Below are positions 13,155 through 25,300 of a stretch of DNA of 64,000 nucleotides, piece after piece. The position numbers and the translations under genes were made by a program. Position 1 is the first letter of the stretch. Each line of letters begins with the position of its first letter. Below the pieces are notes generated by a model that saw nothing but the letters and a program-made list of their open reading frames with translations, had not been told where the DNA came from and did not search any database. This stretch comes from Sipunculus nudus (Eukaryota; Annelida; Sipuncula; Golfingiida; Sipunculidae), in assembly GCA_026874595.1 (NCBI GenBank), contig CM049308.1, positions 22,857,867 to 22,921,866 on the forward strand, given 5' to 3'.

Positions 13155-14497
13155 AGCGAACCCGTGAGCTTATGCAATGGTGTGGCGTCGTCCGTCGGCT
13201 GTCGTCCGTCATCCGTCGTCTGTACCTTAACCTATACTATCTTGAAAACAGCAAGAGTTAGCATTACAAAATTTTATGCAAAAAATTAGTCATCTAAAAA
13301 ACTCTGTCGGATTTTGCTTTTTTTTGGCTAACTGCATTTTCTTAGATTTTATAGGGTCGAATGGTTTAAGTTCGGTAATTTTTGGCTGAGTTACAAGAAG
13401 TTAAACTTAGTCATCTGTCCAAAAAAGCATACTTAAATTACAATCTCAGAAACGGCTGGAGCTATCATCACCAAATTATATGTGAATGTTTGTCACATGA
13501 GTCATATCTGAAATTGAGGTATTGGTGGCGCCACCTGCATCAGCATTTTTGTACGGGGGTCATCAGTGCCCTTATCATTCTGAGGGCTACAAAAAACTTC
13601 TTCTCTGAAACCATATGGCCAAATTGTTTAATATCACACAGAAATGATCTTAGGGTATTGCTTTCTGAAGTTTGTTCAAATGATCTCAGTTCAGTGACTT
13701 TTGAGTGAGTTATGGGAAGCTGAATTTAGTCATATGCCATGACAGCCCATTTTAGTTCAGTGGCTACAAAGATCTTCTCAAAAACCACCTGGCAGAATTC
13801 TTAAATCTCACACATTAATTATCCTCAGATGTTGATAATTCATGTTTGTTCAAATGGTTTTGGTTCAGTGATTTTTGGCCGAGTTATGGGAAGCTTAAAT
13901 TAGCCATATTTCTGTATTTTCCTATATGAGTTATAAACCTGCAAAACATTTTTGACTGACACCACTGAGGCTAATTTGCTTAATATCTACAACGACTGGA
14001 GCTAGCATCATGAAATTAAATGCAAAAAATTAGCCATCCGAGAAACACTGCATTTTCTTAGATTTTATAAAGAAAAAGCTAAAAAACTGTTAAAATGTTC
14101 TTCTCTGAAACAGTCAAGCCAAATTGTTCAATATTTCACAGAAATAATCTCTTATACCATCTCTCTCAAGTTTATTCAAATGGTTAAATTTTGGTGAATT
14201 TTGGCCGAGTTTCAGGAAGTTGAACTAAGTCATCTGTCCAAAAAGGCATACTAAAATGACAATCTCAGAAACAGCCTAAGCTATCATCACCAAATTTTAT
14301 GCCAGTGTTGGTCACATGAGTCATATATGAAATTTAGGTATTGGTGGCGCCACTTGCATTGACCTTTTTTTGTACTGGGGTCATTGGTCATCTGTATATT
14401 AAACCATAATTTCTCAGGAATAGCAGGAGCTACAATCTCCAGATTTTATGCAATAATTTGTCACATATTATATGTTGTGGCATTCAGCTTATTTTTT
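13155..14497 (+). mobile_element. Helitron-like element family 'B', copy 1 (no 3' end)
   Basis: The 5' end is AGCGAACCCGTGAGCTTATG, followed by a GTCCGTC-rich leader. The core has diverged units with GGCTGAGTTACAGGAAGTTG, CATCTGTCCAAAAAAGC and GGTATTGGTGGCGCCACCTG words (13526 and 14343). No 3' hairpin precedes the second 5' end at 14498, so this is a truncated or tandemly joined copy. It carries no long coding frame; the 108-codon frame at 13382-13708 lies in core repeat sequence. Confidence 0.7.
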
Positions 14498-16562
14498 AGC
14501 GAACCTGTGAGCTTATGTGATGGCGCAGCGTCATCCGTCCATTGTCCGCCGTCAGCCATCCACCGTCCAGGGCTGGCTTTCCGCCGTCCATGGCTGTAAG
14601 TCAGAAACCGTCAGAGCTAGCAGCTCCAAATTACATGTAAGAATTAGTCACATGTGAAACTTGGTGCCCTAGAGCTTATTATTGAGTATCTGCATTAATT
14701 AAGATTTTATAGAGAAAAAGCTTAAAAACCTTTAAAAATCTTCTCTGAAACTGTCCAGCCAAATTGTCCAATATTTCACAGAAATGATCCCTGGAACAAT
14801 CTCTCTCAAATTTGTTCGAATGGTTCCAGTTTGGAGATTTTTGGCTGAGTTACAGGAGGTTGAACTTAGTCATCTGTCCAAAAAAGCACACTAAAATTAA
14901 AATCTCAGAAACGGCTAGAGCTATAATCACCAAATTTTAAACCAATGTTTGTCACATATGTCATATCTGATTTTGAGGTATTGGTGGCGCCACCTACATT
15001 GATGTGTTTCATAAAAGCGAAAATGTAATTTTAAACTCTTCTAGCTTATACACTGATTTATGATGAAACTGTTAAGCTGATTGGTTTAAAATTACAAGAA
15101 TTATACTATGGTAGGGTTCTGCCAGTTTTATAAGAATAGATTGGGTAAATACAGTTTTAAAAAAACATTGTAGCCAATTGAAAAAGGCTTTCTGTATTTG
15201 AAAACAGATTTGACAACATGCTGACTTTCAGCAGCCAAGTCAAGAGGTCACTCAGTACAAACAGGTGGGGTCCAGACATCACCATGGCAACTGACCTGGC
15301 TCAGGGGGTGTCTAGACAATGTGTCTAGACACATTGTGCAGATGCAGAATTCCCAGATTATTGAAATTATATCTTTCAACTGTTTGAAAAAACTTGGTTT
15401 GCATTTTAAGCAAATTGGGTTTATCATCAGGTCACATGTGAACTGCTGCGCCCTCATTTTTGGTTTTTCCTCACTGCACAAATGTAGCCCTTTGATAGCT
15501 TTATAACATACACTAAAAAAGGTGGCGCCACCTGCAACCATTTTTGCACAGCGTCCATCTGTTCATCTGCCTTGGGATAATATCACTCATATCTCAGCAG
15601 TGGTTTGACTTATTCACCTGTAAATTTGCAGGTATATACATCCTGGACAGCTTTCTCGATTTTATGACAGGTGGCGCCACCTACATTCTAGTTTATGCTG
15701 CAGACATCTAAGCTCATATCTTGGGAACCGGTTGACCGATTGGGCCAAAATTTTGCATGTGTATAGATCTCACACAGCTTTTCATCATAGGCAAAACTGG
15801 TGGTGCCACCTGCAACCACTTATGCACAGCATCCATCCGTTCATCTGCCTTGGGATAAAATCACTCATATCTCAGCAGTGGTTTGACTTTTCCGCCTGAA
15901 ATTTTGCAGGTTTATACACCCTGGACAGCCCCCTCGATTTTATGACAGGTGGCGCCACCTACATTCACGTTTACTCTGCAGACATCCAAGCTCAAATCTT
16001 GGGAACTGTTTGACCGATTGGGCCAAAATTTGGCATGTGTATAGATCTCACATAGCTCTTCGTCATAGTCAAAACTGGTGGCGCCACCTGCAACCACTTA
16101 TGAACACCGTCCATCTGTTCATCTGCCTTGGGATAAAATCACTCATATCTCAGCAGTGGTCTGACTTACCCACCTGAAATTTTGCAGGTTAATACATCCT
16201 GGACAATTTTCTTGATTTTATGACTGGTGGCACCACTTACATTCACGTTTACGCTGCAGACATCCATGCTAATATGCAACACACCTCACCCTATTCCCCT
16301 TGCCACTTAATCCAAGCCTCACTTCACCCGTCCCACTCTGATTTCTGCAGATACACATCGTTGCTTGTCGACTACCCATATTCTAGTTTTAAAATGTCCT
16401 AGACTGAAACTTGCAGGTCCGAAATGTCCATTTTGCTGAAATCATAATGACTAAGGTAGATATGCAGGACTTAAAAGGATCAATATTAAATTTTAAAAAT
16501 AAACCTCCATACATACTCCCGAACTTTGCACAGGTTCGCATTAGGCCTGTAGGCCTTGTTTA
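14498..16562 (+). mobile_element. Helitron-like element family 'B', copy 2, interrupted
   Basis: The start is AGCGAACCTGTGAGCTTATG. The end has CACAGGTTCGC at 16529-16539, the exact inverse of GCGAACCTGTG near the start. An AGGCC-TGTA-GGCCT hairpin follows at 16543-16556, then TTGTTT. The same 3' block recurs at 62604-62634. The core holds GGTGGCGCCACC at 14982. An 'A' family copy (15427-16386) is inserted near the 3' side. The layout of subterminal inverted repeat, tandem core and 3' hairpin is that of non-autonomous Helentron-type elements. No transposase is encoded. Confidence 0.7.
15427..16386 (+). mobile_element. Helitron-like element family 'A', 5'-truncated copy 1
   Basis: The copy opens at GGTCACATGTGAACTGCTG, matching interior sequence of the two fuller copies (51054 and 54081), so the 5' hairpin end is missing. 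Core half-units of about 130-150 bp alternate; each has GGTGGCGCCACCTGCAACC or GGTGGCGCCACCTACATTC (about 15521, 15671, 15800, 15949, 16077, 16226). The 3' end is TTGCTTGTCGACTACCCATA then TTCTAG, with CTAG at 16383-16386, as in Helitron-type ends. It is nested inside family B sequence. Confidence 0.75.
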
Positions 16563-16685
16563 ATTTCTTAACCCTAGCAGCAAGTCCAACCTAACCAACA
16601 TTCCAGAGGTTAAAACAGAACCAGCACATTCATGGTAATAGATACAATTTATCTGTAAGAATCAACATCTAAGTTAACAAGTTGG

Positions 16686-16712
16686 GGGTCATGTCCCTGG
16701 GTCACTTGTTAT
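16686..16712 (+). mobile_element. Isolated 3' end of a family 'C' element
   Basis: GGTCATGTCCCTGGGTCACTT followed by GTTATT closely matches the 3' hairpin end of the C element at 57520-57545 (CATGACCCCTTGGTCACTTG). Only the tail remains. Confidence 0.4.
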
Positions 16713-18894
16713 TGCTAGATCAGGTTGTTTGCTCAGTTACTTTATTATAGGTGTTCACTCTTGTGAATTCTCATGCAGTTATGCTGTACATAATAAAGCA
16801 GGTAATCCTATCAACATTTTATCATTTATCTTAAATTATTTGCATATTCATTATGCTTATTGTTCACATATCAGACTTTCTTTTATTGGTATCCTGTATT
16901 TTGTTTTATTTTTTTTTAGATTCTTTAATATTTTAAATGATTAAAAATACTTTTCTTTCGGTAAATTCCCTTCTTCCTCTTTTTATACCATTTTCTTCAA
17001 AATATACTCCATATTTATATTGCATATCTAATGCAACTAGCACATGATGATTCCTATTTTCCTTATCCATCAGATCTCTCATTTTCTTTTTTTATTGTAT
17101 TCACCATTCATATGCTGTAAATTGCTATTTCACTTTTAAAGGTTTGCTGTATCTGTCATTTGCTTAATAATTTTACATTTGCCATTTGCATTTCTGCCCA
17201 CATTCAGTTATAATAATTTTATTTGAAGAGGATCAAGAATATTGCTTTCAGTTTGGGACAGATTAAAGCATTTTATCAATTCACCCATTTGTTAACACTG
17301 ACCTCAAACTACTCTACAGTCTGAACCAAGAACATCACTGTCACAGAGACCCTCAGTTGTAATAAACAAGACCAAATGTTTCATTTCAGGATTCCGTCGG
17401 ATATCAACTACGTTTATTGGCTTATGAAGTTTGTGTTTTATTTCTAGCAATAACAGGTCTATATAAGCCATGGACATTTTAAGTAATGTGCTGATTACAA
17501 TGCTATAGCTTTGATAATATGTGGAATGGCAAAGTGTCTCGTTGGGTTCGTGGAAGAGCTCGCCAGTACTCCGGTTGGTATATATGTTCTACTCTTAATT
17601 AGATGACATCTGATTCAGAGGGAATAGTCCTACAAATTTAGTGAACAACCAGATAATATTATATTGCAGGGAGTGTGAAAAAGTCCAAGTACTCTCATAT
17701 TCCTGCTAGGACAGGCCACCAAAAGGGTATTGGTTTATTAATGATGGTGATTTGAAAGTCAGGGGGCAATTATGTTCTTCCCTTGTTGATTTGAGATTGG
17801 TTTTCTAAAAATACCGTAAGACTGGCCCAGCTGCCATCAGAGTTGTACATGTATCATTTGATGACCACTTTAAGAACAAGTCCTGCTGTGTGTTAGTCCA
17901 TATTTCAATGGGAGACCAAAGGAGGAACGACCCTTCACTTGTGCAATTAGTTTTTATAATTATGCCAAGAACAGGTCGTGTCTGACCAGCCTAGAGCCGG
18001 GGTTGATATTGAAAGGGGATATGCTAAGATAAAACTCAACAATGATGCCTCTGACTTTTGCCATAGAAGGACGTAAAATATTTCACCATGGACCGCTTGC
18101 ACCACTGTGAATGTCAATAAGAATCGTGGGAAGGGTGGTTGGCAGGTGGAAACAGAGTTTAGGGCCCGCTTGAAAGATCCTTTGACCAAGTTATTCCTTT
18201 GAGTGAAATAGCTGGCTTCCCATGGCTCCAAATAAAAGTAACATTATCTTAGAGAGTAGTAATTTTCTGTAATCTCTGCCTAAGTACTTGTTATAACAAT
18301 CAATAGCCATATCCCACAAATATGAAAGTATGTATTCAAATGTATCCCCATTTGCTGATGAGAGTATAATAATCCTATTTGTCTTTTAACCCTCCTAGCC
18401 CCATAATGACCATTTCATTTTCCAGTCCCATCAATTATTATGTTGCTAAGGTCATTCCTTTGTCCTGCTAAACCTTGGCATCAAGTTATCCTAAAACAAG
18501 GTATAATAATAAGAGCTTGAGGGTGCCCTTCAGTTTTCTCTTCTGGAACGTACATTCTTCCTGAGAAAACTTTGGGGATTTATTATCTTTAGGCTTAGTT
18601 AATGAACTTGTACATGTTTTGTGTGCAAAGAGTTTAGAACAGAATTCAATTTTTTACACTTTTAGCCAATTAAATAATAAACATATTAAAATAATAAAAA
18701 TATTTGAGTTGTCTTCCCCTGATGGAATGTCACCTTAGTTATATCCATGGTCAATTGTCCTTCTGGCTTTCCACAATAAATTAATTTTTTTCAGCGCAGT
18801 TCTCCATGTCTACAATATGAAAGCTTTCTAAGATTTAATGGCTTTGAGTATGTTATAATTTCTGCATATTCTCCACTTCCTCGTGGTGTCCCCA
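16713..18894. other. Unique AT-rich sequence, no gene seen
   Basis: Nothing codes convincingly. The segment 17490-18240 is less AT-rich and non-repetitive and has small open frames on the minus strand without family features. Confidence 0.5.
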
Positions 18895-19265
18895 TACTGA
18901 AACTCACCACTTTCTTATCACACTTGACCAGCTTTCTCATCTCACTTCTCTATAATTCCCAACTTTCTAATCTCACTTCACTATAACTTGCAACTTTCTC
19001 ATCTCACTTTACTGTAACTGCCAGCTTTCTCATCTCAATTCTCTATAACTCCCAACTTTCTAATATCACTTCACTATAATTTTCAACTTTCTCATCTCAC
19101 TTTTTGTAACTGCCAACTTTTTCATCTCACTTCACTATGACTCTCTCTCATCTCACTGCACTGTAACTCCAAACTTTCTTATGTCTTTGCTGTAACATCC
19201 CCCTTTGTAATCTCTTTTCCCTTTAACCCCATATTTTCTCATATCTGCACTGTTTAAACTCCTGT
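18895..19265. repeat. CT-rich about 31 bp tandem repeat
   Basis: About 11 diverged units of the type AACTTTCTCATCTCACTTCA followed by CTATAACTCCC. The array ends about 55 bp before the 72 bp satellite and shares no unit with it. Confidence 0.85.
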
Positions 19266-19320
19266 TAAAATTAATTATTCTCATGTTTCTTCTTTATATC
19301 TCCAACCAACCACACTTTAA

Positions 19321-22300
19321 GATCTACTTTATCAGCAGATGGTCAGCTTTAGGAGAACTCAACCAGTGAAACCATCAGTGTCCTTGTATAAAGATCTACT
19401 TTATCAGCAGATGGACAGTTTTAGGAGAAGTCAACCAGTAAAACCATCAGTGTCCTTGTATAAAGATCTACTTTATCAGCAGATGGACAGTTTTAGGAGA
19501 AGTCAACCAGTAAAACCATCAGTGTCCTTGTATAAAGATCAACTTTATCAGCAGATGGACAGTTTTAGGAGAAGTCAACCAGTAAAACCATCAGTGTCCT
19601 TGTATAAAGATCTACTTTATCAGCAGATGGACAGTTTTAGGAGAAGTCAACCAGTAAAACCATCAGTGTCCTTGTATAAAGATCAACTTTATCAGCAGAT
19701 GGTCAGCTTCAGGAGATCAACCCATTAGATGATCAGTGTCTTTGTATAAAGACTTACTTTATAAGCAGGTGGTCAGCCTTAGGAAACGTCACCTAGTAAG
19801 ACCATCACTGTCCTTGTATAAACATCTTCTTTAACAGCAGATGGTCAGCTTTAGGAGAAGTCAACCAGCGAGACCAGCACTGTCCTTGTATAAAGATCTA
19901 CTTTATCAGCAGATGGTCAGCTTTAGGAGAAGTCAACCAGCGAGACCAGCACTGTCCTTGTATAAAGATCTACTTTATCAGCAGATGGTCAGCTTTAGGA
20001 GAAGTCAACCAGCGAGACCAGCACTGTCCTTGTATAAAGATTTTCTTTGTCAGCAGATAGTCAGCTTAAGGAGAAGTCAAAAAGTGAGACCCTCACTGTC
20101 CTTGTATAAAGATCTACTTTATCAGCAGATGGTCAGCTTTAGGAGAAGTCAACCAGTGAGACCATCAGCATCCTTGTATAAAGATTTTCTTTGTCAGCAG
20201 ATAGTCAGCTTAAGGAGAAGTCAAAAAGTGAGACCAGCACTGTCCTTGTATAAAGATCTATTTTATCAGCAGATAGTCAGCTTTAGGAGAAGTCAACCAG
20301 TGAGACCATCAGCATCCTTGTATAAAGATTTTCTTTGTCAGCAGATAGTCAGCTTAAGGAGAAGTCAAAAAGTGAGACCCTCACTGTCCTTGTATAAAGA
20401 TCTATTTTATCAGCAGATAGTCAGCTTTAGGAGAAGTCAACCAGTGAGACCATCAGCACCTTGTATAAAGATTTTCTTTGTCAGCAGATGGTCAGCTTAA
20501 GGAGAAGTCAAAAAGTGAGACCCTCACTGTCCTTGTATAAAGATCTATTTTATCAGCAGATAGTCAGCTTTAGGAGAAGTCAACCAGTGAGACCATCAGC
20601 ATCCTTGTATAAAGATTTTCTTTGTCAGCAGATAGTCAGCTTAAGGAGAAGTCAAAAAGTGAGACCCTCACTGTCCTTGTATAAGATCTACTTTATCAGC
20701 AGATGGTCAGCTTTAGGAAGAGTCAACCAGTTAGACCATCAGCACCTTGTATAAAGATTTTCTTTGTCAGCAGATAGTCAGCTTAAGGAGAAGTCAAAAA
20801 GTGAGACCCTCACTGTCCTTGTATAAAGATCTATTTTATCAGCAGATAGTCAGCTTTAGGAAAAGTCAACCAGTGAGACCATCAGCATCCTTGTATAAAG
20901 ATTTTCTTTGTCAGCAGATAGTCAGCTTAAGGAGAAGTCAAAAAGTGAGACCCTCACTGTCCTTGTATAAGATCTACTTTATCAGCAGATGGTCAGCTTT
21001 AGGAAGAGTCAACCAGTTAGACCATCAGCATCCTTATATAAAGATTTTCTTTGTCAGCAGATAGTCAGCTTAAGGAGAAGTCAAAAAGTGAGACCCTCAC
21101 TGTCCTTGTATAAGATCTACTTTATCAGCAGATGGTCAGCTTTAGGAAGAGTCAACCAGTTAGACCATCAGCATCCTTATATAAAGATTTTCTTTGTCAG
21201 CAGATAGTCAGCTTAAGGAGAAGTCAAAAAGTGAGACCCTCACTGTCCTTGTATAAGATCTACTTTATCAGCAGATGGTCAGCTTTAGGAGAAGTCAACC
21301 AGTGAGACCATCAGCATCCTTGTATAAAGATTTTCTTTGTCAGCAGATAGTCAGCTTAAGGAGAAGTCAAAAAGTGAGACCCTCACTGTCCTTGTATAAG
21401 ATCTACTTTATCAGCAGATGGTCAGCTTTAGGAAGAGTCAACCAGTTAGACCATCAGCATCCTTATATAAAGATTTTCTTTGTCAGCAGATAGTCAGCTT
21501 AAGGAGAAGTCAAAAAGTGAGACCCTCACTGTCCTTGTATAAAGATCTATTTTATCAGCAGATAGTCAGCTTTAGGAAAAGTCAACCAGTGAGACCATCA
21601 GCATCCTTGTATAAAGATTTTCTTTGTCAGCAGATAGTCAGCTTAAGGAGAAGTCAAAAAGTGAGACCCTCACTGTCCTTGTATAAAGATCTATTTTATC
21701 AGCAGATAGTCAGCTTTAGGAGAAGTCAACCAGTGAGACCAGCACTGTCCTTGTATAAAGATCTACTTTATCAGCAGATGGTCAGCTTCAGGAGATCAAC
21801 CCATTAGATGATCAGTGTCTTTGTATAAAGACTTACTTTATAAGCAGGTGGTCAGCCTTAGGAAACGTCACCTAGTAAGACCATCAGTGTCCTTGTATAA
21901 AGAACTTCTTTATCAGCAGATGGTCAGCTTTAGGAGAAGTCAACCAGCGAGACCAGCACTGTCCTTGTATAAAGATCTACTTTATCAGCAGATGGTCAGC
22001 TTTAGGAAAAGTCAACCAGTGAGACCATCAGCATCCTTGTATAAAGAACTTCTTTATCAGCAGATGGTCAGCTTTAGGAGAAGTCAACCAGTAAGACCCT
22101 CACTGTCCTTGTATAAACATCTTCTTTAACAGCAGATGGTCAGCTTTAGGAGAACTCAACCAGCGAGACCAGCACTGTCCTTGTATAAAGATCTACTTTA
22201 TCAGCAGATGGTCAGCTTTAGGAGAAGTCAACCAGCGAGACCAGCACTGTCCTTGTATAAAGATCTACTTTATCAGCAGATGGTCAGCTTTAGAAGTCAA

Positions 22301-25300
22301 CCAGCGAGACCAGCACTGTCCTTGTATAAAGATCTACTTTATCAGCAGATGGTCAGCTTTAGGAGAAGTCAACCAGTGAGACCATCAGCATCCTTGTATA
22401 AAGATTTTCTTTGTCAGCAGATAGTCAGCTTAAGGAGAAGTCAAAAAGTGAGACCCTCACTGTCCTTGTATAAAGATCTACTTTATCAGCAGATGGTCAG
22501 CTTTAGGAGAAGTCAACCAGTGAGACCATCAGCATCCTTGTATAAAGATTTTCTTTGTCAGTAGATGGTCAGCTTAAGGAGAAGTCAACCAGCGAGACCA
22601 TCAGCACCTTGTATAAAGATTTTCTTTGTCAGCAGATAGTCAGCTTAAGGAGAAGTCAAAAAGTGAGACCAGCACTGTCCTTGTATAAAGATCTACTTTA
22701 TCAGCAGAGAGTCAGCTTTAGGAGAAGTCAACCAGTGAGACCATCAGCACCTTGTATAAAGATTTTCTTTGTCAGCAGATAGTCAGCTTAAGGAGAAGTC
22801 AAAAAGTGAGACCCTCACTGTCCTTGTATAAAGATCTACTTTATCAGCAGATGGTCAGCTTTAGGAGAAGTCAACCAGTGAGACCATCAGCATCCTTGTA
22901 TAAAGATTTTCTTTGTCAGCAGATAGTCAGCTTAAGGAGAAGTCAAAAAGTGAGACCCTCACTGTCATTGTATAAGATCTACTTTATCAGCAGATGGTCA
23001 GCTTTAGGAAGAGTCAACCAGTGAGACCATCAGCATCCTTATATAAAGATTTTCTTTGTCAGCAGATAGTCAGCTTAAGGAGAAGTCAAAAAGTGAGACC
23101 CTCACTGTCCTTGTATAAGATCTACTTTATCAGCAGATGGTCAGCTTTAGGAAGAGTCAACCAGTTAGACCATCAGCATCCTTATATAAAGATTTTCTTT
23201 GTCAGCAGATAGTCAGCTTAAGGAGAAGTCAAAAAGTGAGACCCTCACTGTCCTTGTATAAGATCTACTTTATCAGCAGATGGTCAGCTTTAGGAGAAGT
23301 CAACCAGTGAGACCATCAGCATCCTTGTATAAAGATTTTCTTTGTCAGCAGATAGTCAGCTTAAGGAGAAGTCAAAAAGTGAGACCCTCACTGTCCTTGT
23401 ATAAAGATCTATTTTATCAGCAGATAGTCAGCTTTAGGAGAAGTCAACCAGTGAGACCATCAGCATCCTTGTATAAAGATTTTCTTTGTCAGCAGATGGT
23501 CAGCTTAAGGAGAAGTCAAAAAGTGAGACCCTCACTGTCCTTGTATAAAGATCTATTTTATCAGCAGATAGTCAGCTTTAGGAGAAGTCAACCAGTGAGA
23601 CCATCAGCATCCTTGTATAAAGATTTTCTTTGTCAGCAGATAGTCAGCTTTAGGAGAAGTCAACCAGTGAGACCATCAGCATCCTTGTATAAAGATTTTC
23701 TTTGTCAGCAGATAGTCAGCTTAAGGAGAAGTCAAAAAGTGAGACCCTCACTGTCCTTGTATAAGATCTACTTTATCAGCAGATCGTCAGCTTTAGGAAG
23801 AGTCAACCAGTTAGACCATCAGCATCCTTATATAAAGATTTTCTTTGTCAGCAGATAGTCAGCTTAAGGAGAAGTCAAAAAGTGAGACCCTCACTGTCCT
23901 TGTATAAGATCTACTTTATCAGCAGATGGTCAGCTTTAGGAGAAGTCAACCAGTGAGACCATCAGCATCCTTGTATAAAGATTTTCTTTGTCAGCAGATA
24001 GTCAGCTTAAGGAGAAGTCAAAAAGTGAGACCCTCACTGTCCTTGTATAAGATCTACTTTATCAGCAGATGGTCAGCTTTAGGAAGAGTCAACCAGTTAG
24101 ACCATCAGCATCCTTATATAAAGATTTTCTTTGTCAGCAGATAGTCAGCTTAAGGAGAAGTCAAAAAGTGAGACCCTCACTGTCCTTGTATAAGATCTAC
24201 TTTATCAGCAGATGGTCAGCTTTAGGAAGAGTCAACCAGTTAGACCATCAGCATCCTTATATAAAGATTTTCTTTGTCAGCAGATAGTCAGCTTAAGGAG
24301 AAGTCAAAAAGTGAGACCCTCACTGTCCTTGTATAAGATCTACTTTAACAGCAGATGGTCAGCTTTAGGAAGAGTCAACCAGTTAGACCATCAGCATCCT
24401 TATATAAAGATTTTCTTTGTCAGCAGATAGTCAGCTTAAGGAGAAGTCAAAAAGTGAGACCCTCACTGTCCTTGTATAAAGATCTATTTTATCAGCAGAT
24501 AGTCAGCTTTAGGAAAAGTCAACCAGTGAGACCATCAGCATCCTTGTATAAAGATTTTCTTTGTCAGCAGATAGTCAGCTTAAGGAGAAGTCAAAAAGTG
24601 AGACCCTCACTGTCCTTGTATAAAGATCTACTTTATCAGCAGATGGTCAGCTTTAGGAAAAGTCAACCAGTGAGACCATCAGCATCCTTGTATAAAGATT
24701 TTCTTTGTCAGCAGATAGTCAGCTTAAGGAGAAGTCAAAAAGTGAGACCCTCACTGTCCTTGTATAAAGATCTATTTTATCAGCAGATAGTCAGCTTTAG
24801 GAGAAGTCAACCATTGAGACCATCAGCATCCTTGTATAAAGATTTTCTTTGTCAGCAGATAGTCAGCTTAAGGAGAAGTCAACCAGCGAGACCAGCACTG
24901 TCCTTGTATAAAGATCTATTTTATCAGCAGATAGTCAGCTTTAGGAGAAGTCAACCAGTGAGACCATCAGCACCTTGTATAAAGATTTTCTTTGTCAGCA
25001 GATAGTCAGCTTAAGGAGAAGTCAAAAAGTGAGACCCTCACTGTCCTTGTATAAAGATCTACTTTATCAGCAGATGGTCAGCTTTAGGAGAAGTCAACCA
25101 GTGAGACCATCAGCATCCTTGTATAAAGATTTTCTTTGTCAGCAGATAGTCAGCTTAAGGAGAAGTCAAAAAGTGAGACCCTCACTGTCCTTGTATAAAG
25201 ATCTACTTTATCAGCAGATGGTCAGCTTTAGGAGAAGTCAACCAGTGAGACCATCAGCATCCTTGTATAAAGATTTTCTTTGTCAGCAGATAGTCAGCTT

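Noticed and set aside
13382-13708. 108-codon plus-strand frame as a gene
   Set aside because: It lies in the core of a B element, and a similar region near 61024-61209 is only partly open.
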